From: Bettongia penicillata ogilbyi
Lineage: Eukaryota > Chordata > Mammalia > Diprotodontia > Potoroidae
DNA: 64,000 bases
Assembly (NCBI GenBank): GCA_023548195.1
Contig: JAJHZJ010000311.1
Coordinates: 2,743,836-2,807,835 of the forward strand
Direction: 5' to 3'
Shown: positions 37,001 to 49,000 of the stretch, piece after piece
How the letters are laid out: the number at the start of each line of letters is the position of its first letter
How positions within the stretch are numbered: position 1 is the first letter of the stretch
The notes under the pieces: generated by a model
Database searches by the model: none
The model's input: only the letters and a program-made list of their open reading frames with translations
Told to the model about the DNA's origin: nothing
Program-made: the position numbers and the translations under genes

Positions 37001-40000
37001 TTAGAGGAGCCAATATGTCAGGAACAGAGGGGAGATCTTCCACCTTAACCCTAGGGCTCTAGTGGCCCACCCGTGCTCCCTTAGCCAGGGCGCTAAGGAA
37101 TTCCTCTCCTCCCACCAGCCTTTTTCCCTCCTGGCTTCACTAGGCCCCTTCTCTCTTCCCAGGTTGATGGAAAAAAAAAGTGCCAATCCCATCAAAATTG
37201 AGGTTCTGCTTGCCCAGGCAGTCCCTCATCTGCAGCAGCCGTCTCAGCGCCTGCTTGCAACACTTACCTAACACCATTCCACAATTATATATGAGACTGT
37301 TATTGCTGCCAGGACACTCCCTGGGCTGGGCTAGCCTGGGCTGTGCCCCCCACCTCAAAAGCCCATCCTGACCTGACAATGCAGGTGTCTTCCTCCTGGA
37401 AAATGGCCCAAAGCAGAAACAACTTATTTAGAAATGCATCCCACCCCCCAAAGGGGGGCACCAAGGTTGGGTTAAAGTGAAGGGGGGAGGGGAGAGCTGA
37501 GCCCATACCACTCACTTTCTGCAGTTTTCTTTTTCTTCTAATAAACAAATCTGCCTCAGATCTGAAGAAGTAGCTGGTACTTTATAGAGGATGCCTCCTG
37601 CTCTCCCTGGGGGGAGCCAATCCCTTTTTTCTTTAAATAGCTGAGATGCCAATAAGGCTAAAGAAGAGAAGTTTTCTACTACTCAGTCAATTAGCATTTG
37701 TTAATCATAAGTGCTAGGTACTGTGCTAATCCTTGAAGATGCAAGAAAAGCGCCCCCTAAAAAAATCAGTTCCTGCTTTCAAGGATCTCACAGTATAATA
37801 GGGGAGACAAGATCATACAGAAAGCTATGTTCAAACAAGATCCATACCAGATCAGTTGGGAGTGGTCTCTGAGGGAAGGCACTAAGATTAAGGAGGACTG
37901 GGAAAGGCTTTTCCAGAAGGTAGGACTTAAACAGAGGCCAAAACAACCATAAGCCTACATTTACATAACACTTTGTAGGCTGAGTTAAGCACTGTGCTTA
38001 ATGTTTAGGGAGGGCAAGAGAGTATCCTATTTTTCAGATGAAACAGGTTCGGACCGATGAAGAGACTTACCCATGATTTATAGGATTACAGAATTTAGAG
38101 CAGGGAGGGACCTTAGAGATTTCATCTGGCCCAACTCTCTTACTTGACAAATGAGCAAACAGAGCTTTCCATAGTATCACAGAAAAAGAGGTGAAGGATG
38201 GGAGAATTCATACGATATATCATATATATCATACGATCTAACCATTGGAGCATAAACCGGAAGGAGCCAGTCTTAGAGTAAATAGAGGGAATCATAAGAG
38301 CATGGATTCGGAGCTGGAAGGGACCTTAGTGACTAGTCCAACCTTCACCTTCCCCCCCTTTTTATAGAGGAAGAACTGAAGCCTAGAGAGGTTAAACCAT
38401 TTAAGTTTGCACCAGTATTAAGTAACAGAGCTAAGATCTGAACCCAGGTCTTCAAACTCTCATCCAGAACTTTTTCCCTTGTATTGTGCTGAGTGATTCA
38501 TTATACAGTGTTTCAGGCTCTTCTATGCCCCCTTTCTGTTGGTACCTCTAGAGCTCATCTCCAGTCCGTTCACTCCCTCTTCCCTTAAGCATCCAAGCCA
38601 GAAGTGGGTTTACAAAAGTATTTACCAGTAATTAAAGGAAAGGGAAAAAAATAGAAAAAAATAGCAGTGTATAGAGAATAGGGATCTTTCCCAGCATGTC
38701 CTAGTCTGGGACACTTTAGTGAATCAATTTAATGTTCACCAGTTTGACTCACACCATTTCCACCCTGGACTACTCTGGTTGGGGAGCAGGGTATAGTGGG
38801 GACATCTAGGAGGTGCAGTGGATAGATTGCTGGGCCTAAAGTCAGGAAACTGCAGTTTCTTGAGTTCAGATCTTACCTAAAACATTTCTATGTGTCAGCT
38901 ATGTGACTCTGGGCAAGTCACTTAACCCTGTTTGCCTCAGTTTCCCTATCTGTCAAATGAGCTGGAGAAGAAAATGGCAAACCAATATCTTAACCAAGAA
39001 ACCTCAGATGGGGGTCATGAAGAATTGGACACAACTGAACAACAATACACTGGAAACAGCAGTGGTTTTGGAGTCAGGGGACCAGGGCTCAAATCCTCCC
39101 TCTGATAAGACCTTTGATTTTGGTCAAGTCACTTAACTTTCATCAAATATAACATGAAAGGCCTGCACTAGGTAGATTTTGAGGTCTCTCTCAGATCTAG
39201 ACGTATGCCCATGTAAATTGACCATTGTGGATTTGGAACTGAGGGAAAGCTGTAGGCATACATGCCCTCCCTTTTCCATATCTCATAGGATGCCATTGGA
39301 CTGTGTGTTGCTTTCCCAGCAATCCTCCTTTGCTCCTGGCTTCTCTTATTTATTTCCAGGTGTCTGCCACATTACCGTATCTCCACCCTCTTCACCAGAG
39401 TGACAGCTGGTCACAGGTGCCCTCCCCAACACCCTGCAGGGTAACGGTGTCTCTACAGATACCACACATACACAAAACATCAACACTTCAGCTAACCCCT
39501 CCCTGCCTTAGTAGCCAATTTCATGAGTTTTTAATTCGTCTAAATGATCTGTGACTTCCTTAATAAAGAGAATTCCTTCTGTGGGAACTCCCTCCACCAA
39601 CCAGTTCGTGACTGAGTTCACAAGGACTAGGACATTGCCAGAGGCAGGTAGAGGTTAATTGACTTGCTCAGGGTCACATAGCTGGTTAGTGTCAGAACCA
39701 GGACTTGAGACCAAGTCTTCCTGCTGCAGAACCTCATACTGCCTCTTCATGAGGCTAAAACACTTATTAGCACCATAGTGCTAGCGGAAAGAGTGTTGAT
39801 TTTGATGGCAAGACGATCTGGGTTCAAATCTTGGCTCTGTCACCTAGTACCTTTTTGATCTTCCCTGAGACTCAGTTTCCCCATCAGGAAAACGAAGCCC
39901 AGATCAGTGGTGTCAAACTCAGCTAGAAATAGGGTCATTAAGTGGATCCTTCATGACTGTATATTGACTTAAAAAAATAAGTAATAACAGTAACTCTGTT

Positions 40001-43000
40001 TTGTTATATTTTTATTTATTCTCTTAAGTATTTCCCAATTAATTTGAATCTGGTTCGACTATACTGTGGAGTGTAGAGGGCAGTCAGCTGGATGCTTCTG
40101 GTTTAGATGACCTCCAAAGTCTCATATATCTCTACATCCATGATCTGATGGCCAGTCTTTAGCTGATGAGATCTCCAAACCTAACCAGGATGGTTCTGGT
40201 CCACCAGCACCATGAGAAGCCCTTCTGGATGACTAGGACTTGGTGGAATTTGTGTTGCTTTGACACAGCCAACAAGCTCCAGGATCCCATCTCTGCCACG
40301 TGATAATGAAGCATCAAAAAAAACCCCCCAAACAACTTCATTGGAGAACATGACAGTAAACTGCATGGTTAAAAGGAGGGTTATCACTTCTAAACTACAC
40401 AAATAAATTCCCCTTCCCCTCTGAGCTTAAGTGAAGAAGATGGAGGCCTGCTCTTTTATGCACCTAGACCTGAAACCTGGGCTACCTGCTTCCTTTCTTC
40501 CACCTCCAATCCAAATGTAGCTTACTTTCAGAGGGTAAATGAACCCCTCAAATAATCAGAAGTTTTATGAATTTCACTTTTGCTTTTTTTTTCTCTCCCT
40601 TCCCTTTTCCCTGCCCCACAGACAGAGCTCTCTTTGCAAAAGGAGCAGTTGCAGCTAAAGATCATCGAGATCGAAGATGAAGCTGAGAAGTGGCAGAAGG
40701 AGAGAGACCGAATTAAGGTGAGGCTTCAGCGCCTTCCCTCTGGTGACCCTTTACTCCATCCCAAGTCTGGGCATTTCCCTGGACTCCCTTTGGAGCAAGG
40801 GAAGGAAGGAACACTGGCTGCCTGCTCCACTCGGAAATCTCAGTCCTTGGTCCTCCTCAGTGCTTCCCAGGTCCTTCCCCCTATGTATTTCCATCTATGG
40901 TTATTTCTGGCTACCGCCTGAACCTTGCCTAAGCCTTATAAGCAAGGTTTCACAAGTGATCAACCCATGAAGATGATGGACCAGCTAGCCTTCCCCAGTG
41001 GATTCTGCCCAGCTACTCAAAACCTGCTGCTCTAGTTACCAGGCCATTGTGTGTGTATGTGTGTGTGAGCGCGTGGGCGTGTGTGTGCGTGTGTGTGCTC
41101 ACACATGCGTGCACATTGGAGGTGGAGGAGAAGAGAATAGACTAGTATGACAAGGAGCTTCTTTTCTTGAGCTAACACAGACTAATGGTGGAGTTCTGAA
41201 AGGATATTGGTAGACCAGCCTAAGGTGTTGAACAAAGACAATCTATAAAATAGGATGATCTGCCTCTGGACAAATAAAAATTGGCAATCTCTGACCATCA
41301 TGTTAGTTTTGGTAAGAACAGTCATACCACTTGGTACAATGAAAACAGCCTGGTCCCAATTTCTAGGGACTTAGTGATTTGTTTTAACGGAGGCCTTCTT
41401 TTTTCTTGTTTGCTCCCTATTCCCTTACTCCAGAGCTTTACTACCAATGAAAAAGCCATCCTGGAGCAGAACTTCCGTGACCTAGTTCGGGACCTTGAAA
41501 AACAGAGGGACGAAGTTAGGGCAGCATTGGAGCAGCGGGAGCAAGATGCTGTGGACCAGGTGAAGGTGATTGTGGATGCGCTGGATGAGAGGGCCAAAGT
41601 GCTACAAGAGGATAAACAGACCAGAGAGCAGTTGCACAGTATCAGCGACTCAGTGCTGTTTCTTCAGGTAATCTGTCCATCCATCCATCCATCCATCCAT
41701 CCATCCATCCATCCATCCATCCCTCTCTCTATCTATACATAGTTACTGGTTCCTCCTATTGTTTTGCACTGAGCTGTGCAGTATTGGGGTTTCAGAAGTT
41801 GTTGAAAGGAGTTTAAAATCTTTTGAAGGAGATAAGTCTTACACGTGGGAAATAATTAGAGAACAATATAAGAAACTATGTAATTAAATTATAAACTGGG
41901 TGTTTTATAAAAATATGTATCCTAAAGGTTTAGAAAGGGGAAAATGACCCCAAATGACTAGAGGCTGAGAAAACAGGGTGATGCTTCCCATTTTATAAAT
42001 GGGAAAACTGTGAATGAAAGTCCACTGACTTTTCAGTCAACCAGCTCATCAGTGGCAGAACAAAATCTAGAGCCCAGATTCTGGGGCAGGACTCCCAACC
42101 CTGCAACTGATTTCATTAGACTATGAAAGAGACCTGTGTGGTGTAATGGAAAGAGTAATGGACTTGGAGTCAGGGAGCCTGGGCTTGACTCCCAGTTCTA
42201 GATCTTAGTCCTTAGGAAAGTCATTTAACTTCACCGGGCAGCTAAATGGCATAAGTTATTGTTGATCAGTTGTGTCTGACTCTTCATGACCCCATTTGAG
42301 GTTTTCTTGGCAAAGATACTGGTGTTGTTTGCCACTTCCTTCTCCAGCTAGTTTTACAGTTGAGGAAGCTAAGGCAGACAGGGTTAAGTGACTTGCCCAG
42401 GGTCACACAACCATTAAGTGTCTGAGGCTGGATTTGAACTCATGAAGATGAGTCTTCCTGATTCCAAACCTGGCACTCTATCCATTGCATCACCTAGATG
42501 TCAAAAATGACACAAGAGCTGAATTCAAATCTCACCTCATACATTCACTGTGTGTGACCCTGGGCAAGTCACTTAACCTCTGTATGCTTCCATTTCCTCA
42601 ACTGTAAAATGGGGATAATTACAGTACCAACTTCTTGAGGTTGTTGTAAGGATCAAATAGAATAATATTTATGAGGATCTTACACAATTTCTGGCACATG
42701 GCAGATTTTTGTTTCCTTCTGGGTCTCAGTTTTTTCAACTGTAAAATGAGGTGGTTGAACTAAATAGCTTTTAAGGTCTCAACTCTAGGTCTATGATCCT
42801 ATAGCCTTTGAATACTTGGGTAAGTCTCTTTGCCTCTCTGGGCCTCAGTTTCCTCATCTGTGAAGCAGTGCTGTTAGGCTCAATGATCTCCCTAAGAACT
42901 CTTCTAGCTCTAACATCTCTGATTCTATTATCTTATCCTTTGAGACGATGTAAAGATCAAAGTATCTCTGACCTTCAAGGGCAGACAACTTAATGGCTTC

Positions 43001-46000
43001 TGTTACTTCTTGTTGGCAGGAATTCGGGGCACTAATGAGCAATTACTCTCTTCCCCCACCTCTGCCTACATACCATGTCTTGTTGGAAGGAGAAGGCCTG
43101 GGTCAGTCACTGGGTAACTTCAAGGATGATCTACTCAATGTGTGCATGAGACACGTAGAGAAGATGTGCAAAGCAGATCTGAGTCGAAACTTCATTGAGA
43201 GAAATCATATGGAGAATGGTAGGTCACATACTGGTAAGAGGGCTCCAAAATCCCTTTGTTTTCCAGTAGAGACTGGTCCTCCTCTCTGATTCAGAAATGA
43301 ATAAATAGAAAGTCAGACAGTCTTCTCCTACATCCACAGCTATGTCACCCCATACACTGACTGACCTGGACTTCAGATAGATTGGTTCAATGTATAATAG
43401 AATGGAATAGAATGGAATGCTATGCACATTCAGTTTGATAGACACAGACAGACTGTTAGATATTAGGTAATGTGAGAAATATAAAAACAGATATTGGTAG
43501 GTAGGTAGATAGATGGATAGAAGGATATATGTATAGACAGGTAGAAAGATTGATAGATGAATACATAAATGGATGGATGGATAGATAGATATTAGATAGA
43601 ATTAGAAAGATAAAGACAGATATAAATCAATAGATTAGATAATAGATATCTATCTATATATCTACATATAGATATATAAAGAGAGACATCTACGTTGAAG
43701 TAGTTAAAGAGCTAACCTTGGAGCTAGGACAGCCTAGGTTCAGATCCTACCTCTGCCATATACTGCTGTGTGACCCTGGATGAGTAGTTGATTATTTCAA
43801 TGCTCTAGGCAGCTTCTGAAGACTGGAAAGATGTTGACTACCTGAATTAGTAGAGGGAGCTTTCTCACTTGGGTAGCTCCCTATATTAATCAAATCATAA
43901 GTCCACATTCATAGTTTAAAACTGCATGATTTAAGACTTTTGGAATATACTCATACAAATACGAATATATACATCTACATGTTGATCTGTGTATATGTAT
44001 ATTAACTTTGAAAAGATAAAGATACCATAAGAGACTATACTTCGGCAGAGAGAAGTTATCTAGGTCACAGGTGGTTAGATAGTATCATGGAAACAATGAA
44101 CATGAACTTGGACAGATTTTGAGAGCTAGTGGAGGATAGAAGGGCCTGGCATGCTACATAGGGTGCATGGGGTCATGAAGAGTTGGACATCACTGAATGA
44201 TTGAACAACATCTAGGCCACAACGTTAGTGAATATGATCATTGAGCAAAGTTTCTGCCAGGTCATCCAGACAGTACGAAGTTAAGCCAAGGGAATGGTTT
44301 CAGCTCCTTCCTACCTGTTTATCAGGTAGTATCCAGTGGCCACAAGGATGCTGCCACACCCATGGAGCCAGCCATGTTGCTTTTGGTGATCTGTGTGGAT
44401 GCAAACTTGTTAGCTGTATTAATACATGATCTTACGTGATCCCCAAAACCCTATTAAGGAGATATTATTGTCTTCAATTAGCAGCTGAAGAAAATGAGGC
44501 CCAGAGAAGTTAAATAACTTGCTTGTGGTCACCTCGCTAGTAAATACCAGGGGTGGGGCTCAGATCTGGGTGTCTCCTGGCTTCCTGTGTAATGTTCATC
44601 CCAGGACACTGTACTACCCCAATATAATGACTTACTGGACAATACAAGTTGAGATGAATCTTGCACAGCTACTGTCCTTGACCAAAGAGTAAAGAGCCAA
44701 GGAGAGTAGGCTAAGTCTACCCTGACAATGCAAAAGTTTCTGTATAGCTGGATCTGAGTCATTCCCTTCCCCGGGTGAGGTCACCTAGACTATGTCTCAG
44801 CAAGCCCTGGTCCCATAACTTGAAAAATGACTCCCATGGAGGAACTGTTTTTTTTTCTTTTTAATCTGTAATAATCTAGTTTCCTCAGGCTTGAAGCCTT
44901 TGTGTTTTCCTTCATGCCCAACTTCCCTACTCTAAACCCTAATGTCAGACCTCTGACAGGGGTTTAATCTGATGGATGCTCTTGACAGAGCCATAAGTAG
45001 GAGTTTTGGTACCTGGGAAAAGGCAAAATGCAGGAAAGCGTTGGGCTATCATCTCAGCTTGTGTGCACTACATTGTTGATCTTAGGGGTCCCCAATGAAA
45101 AGTATAGCATGGATCTCCAAAAGTGAGGAAGTACAACATGGGCTTGCTAGGACACAGTGTTGCTCGGAAAGTAGTCCTTCCACCTGAGAACTCCGAGAAT
45201 GTTTGTAGTTAGTGACAGCCAACTGTTGGCCCTCCCAGTCCTCAGGAAGAGGTGGGAACTGGGGAGGTGAGACTGTAGGAAGTTAGCCTCATGGCAACAG
45301 ATGTGCGTCAGCAACAAGGCCCCTGGAGAGGGGAGCACAGTTAGGCAGTGTGATGTATGGCCAGTGTAGGATCATGGGGGCAAGGATATTGACTTACAGG
45401 ACTTACATATTCTCATATCACTGCCCTGCGGCAAAGGTCCAATTTCCCCATTCTAGCTATGGTTCTGGTTGCTAAATTTAGCCTGATCATGTTTTCCTGT
45501 GGCTGTGGAAGGAAATAGTTGACCTCTATTGTCTGCCAACAAGGTGGAGGACCTGATTTTTTGTGTGGGGATAAGTATGAAGGTAAGATAAGGTGAGGGG
45601 GTAATGACACTTAGGAGGTTCAGGGTTGAGGACTGAGATAACTTGTCAGTGAAAGAATTACCATGAAATGAGTCCTCCTAAAAAGCTGAGGAAGCCATTA
45701 ATGGGTGACTAATTTCTTAGGCACAGATCATGGAGGTGGCAGTGGGGCACTACGTTCCCATCACCAGTTTGCAAACATCAGCTTAGATCTGGGTTTGCCC
45801 TGTGAGATCTGGGTTTAGTTTGCTCCTTGGTGGAGGTAGGTGGGGCCCAGAGGATTCAAGTGAAAAGCCAGGGACCCAATCCCACGCTGGCGCATTTTGT
45901 AGGTCAAGATTGATGACTCTACCTAGAACAGGTGTGGCTCTTTCAAGCCTTCCAAAGGCAGGAGCCTAGTGGGAGAAGGGGAATACTGCTGATGTCAATG

Positions 46001-49000
46001 CCTCAGCCTCAGGCTGGGGTGGCTACGTTACCGGGGTATATTCTTTCTCACTGGCAGTCTTGTGTCCAGATACAGGTTAGGGATTTTATAGGACCATAGA
46101 GGTAGATCTGATGTGATGGGAGGCCTTCTCTACAAGGCTCTGAGTAAATTAGCAATAGGAACAAGTTGTCTCCAGCTCTGTCCTGATTGCCAAGTCTTTG
46201 CTGCTCCATTGGAGGAGGAAGGGGGATTAGATAACTGGAATTCACTGGCAGCTCCCTGACTTACATAGAATAACACTGAGTCAGAGTCTCCCCACGGCCT
46301 GGTGCAGAGATCAAGGGGGAATCAGGAATAGGTTTCCCCTGAAAGATGGTATCAGGAGTGAAATGGACAAAATCTCATACTAGAGGCAATTTGTCCTAAA
46401 CATTCTCTTTTCTTTCATTCTTAATATTTCCCCCTCTACCCCATAACATGTAAAAACAATTTTAACACTTTTTTTTTAAAGTTTTGAGTTCCAAATTCTA
46501 ACACTTGCTCCTCTCTGAGATGGTAAGCAATTTGATATAGGTTATACATGTGCAATCATGCAAAACATTTCCATATTAGTCATTTTGTGGAAGAAAACTC
46601 AAACAAAACCAAAAGAAGAAAGAAAGAGAGAAAGAAAGAAAGAGAGAAAGAAAGAAAGAAAGAAAGAAAGAGAAAGAAAGAAAGAAAGAGGAAAAATAGT
46701 ATGCTTCAGTCTGTATTTAGATGACATCAATTTCAGTTCTTTTTCTGGAGAGTGGATAGCACTTTTCATCATGAGTCCTATGGGGTTGTGGTGGGCCATT
46801 GTATTGCTGAGAACAGCTAAATCATTCACAGTTGTTCATTGTGCAACATTGCTGTTACTATGTATAATGTCCTCCTGGTCCTGCTCAGTTCATTCTGCAT
46901 CAGTTCATGGAAGTCTTTCCAGGTATTTCTGAAATCATCATTTCTTATAGCATAGGAGTACACCATCATGATTATATACCACAGTTTCTTCAGCCATTCC
47001 CCAACTGATAGGCATCCCCTCAATTTCCCAATACTTAGCTGCTACAAAAAGAGCTGCTACAAATATTTCCGTGTACATATGATCTAAACTTTCTGAGGTA
47101 ATTCTATTTGAGAATAGTTTCTTATACCTAACTTGGCCCAGGAGTCTCTCTTGGTGAGTCTAAATTACCCTTAGCCTCCAGGAGGAAGAGGAAAGGAAGG
47201 AGGAGACATTTAAGATGAAGGGAAAGGCAGAAGAAAAAAATGGCATGGAGACTTGTCAGGAACTGTAACTGTAAATCAAGTGGCTCATTTCTCTTCCAGT
47301 TCCTAGGACACTTGATGGCAGTCTGAATCTTTAAGGTCAAGGCTAGGATTTTTTCACTTTTTGTAATATGTCATGTACTCCTCTGGCCATCTGGAGAAGG
47401 AGTTCTCAGAATAATGTTGTTAAATGAATGGAATGAAATATATAGGAGTAAAAAATAAGCCAGTTATATTGAAATAAAGATGTATTTTTTCCTAAGTTCA
47501 CTGACACCTTTAAGTCTCTCCATGGACCCTTTGGTGGGGGTGGGGGGCGGTCCTCAGGATCCCAAATTAAGAACCTCTGTTGTAGGGTAAGACTTTCAGT
47601 TATTCAGTCATTTTTCAGTCATGTCTGACTCTTTGTGACCCCATTTTTGGAGATTTCTTGGCAAAGAAACTGGAGTGGTCTGTCATTTCCTACTCCAGCT
47701 CATTTTACAGATGAGGAAACTGAGGCAAAAAGGGTTATGTGACTTGCTCAGGTTCGCACAGCTAGCAAGTGACTGAGGCCAGATTTGAACTCACAAAGAT
47801 AAGTCATCCCGACTCCAGGCCCAGCACTTTAAGGGTGGGTACTGAGTCTTTTAGGATCCTGAATCATAATAATAGCTCACATTTACAAGAGAAATAACTA
47901 AAAGTTTAGTGGACATAGTCATTAGAGTTGGAGTTAGGAAGATCTGAGTACAAATCTTTCTTTAGTTCATATTAGTTGTATGACTCTGGGCAAGACAGTT
48001 GATCTTAGCCTCAATTTCCTCGTCTGTAAAATGGAAGTAATAATGGCACCTACCTCATGGAGCAGTGCATATCAAAAGACAATATTTTTAGAGAGCTTTG
48101 CAAACCTTAGCATGTGATATAAATGGTATTAATGGAGCAGTTAGGTGGTACAGTGGATAGAATGCTGAGTCTGGAGTCAAGAAGATTCATCTTCATGAGT
48201 TCAAATCTGGCCTCAGGCCTTTACTAGTTGTGTGACACGAGACAAGTCAACTGTTTTGCCTCACTTTTCTCATCTATAAAATGAGCTGGAGAAGAAAATG
48301 GCAAATCATTTCAGTATCTTTGCCAAGAAACCCCAGTTGAAAATGACTGAAGAACAATTTTTATTAATGAAAGAAGGGGACAGTGCGACATAGGAAAGTG
48401 GGAAGGAAGGAAAGAAGGAAGGAAGGGAGGGAGGGAGGAAGGAAGGAAAGAGGGAAAAAAGGAAGGAAGAAAACTTGAATGCAGAACTAGAAAGCCCAAA
48501 TTCAAGTCCTAGTTTCAACACTGACTAGCTATGGGACCTTGGGCATGTTACTTCTCTGAACCTCAGTTTCCTCAGTCACATAATGGTAATGATAATATTT
48601 GCACTGCCTTCCTCCTAGGATTGTTGTAAGGAAAGTGCTCTGTAATTGTGAGTATGCTCTAGAAATGTGAACTACTGTTTTTTTCATGGGAACTCACTTG
48701 AACCCTGGGGACACAACCTGATGTGCCCATATCATCCCTGATTGATGAGGTTGTAATGTCTGTACTTCAAGGATCTAGGAATTCATTGAATGGGGCCCCC
48801 TCCACTAACACAGACTGTGCCCCTTCTGCTCCTGGCCAAAACATAGTACTGATCCTGGTGATGAGGCTTTCTGAGTTCAGCCAGGCCAATTCTTTGGCAC
48901 CTTTTCCATTGGATAGGACCTGCTAAAGATTGGCCATGGGGCCGTGCTATCTGAGCCTCATGTTCTCTCCACACCAGGAGGAAAACTTTAGTGCTATTTA

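Larger units (their letters stand above)
22093..40621 (+). other. TRIM29: TRIM29 intron 1 (18.5 kb)
   Basis: Begins gtaacc and ends with a T/C tract and CCCACAG before ACAGAGCTC. It is filled mainly with SINEs, L3 pieces and a hAT-like remnant. Repeat-poor parts are noted separately. No additional exon is supported inside it. Confidence 0.9.

Noticed and set aside
37001..37548. Overlapping open frames on both strands as a possible nested gene
   Set aside because: No recognisable protein, no splice or polyadenylation context; probably chance in G/C-richer DNA.
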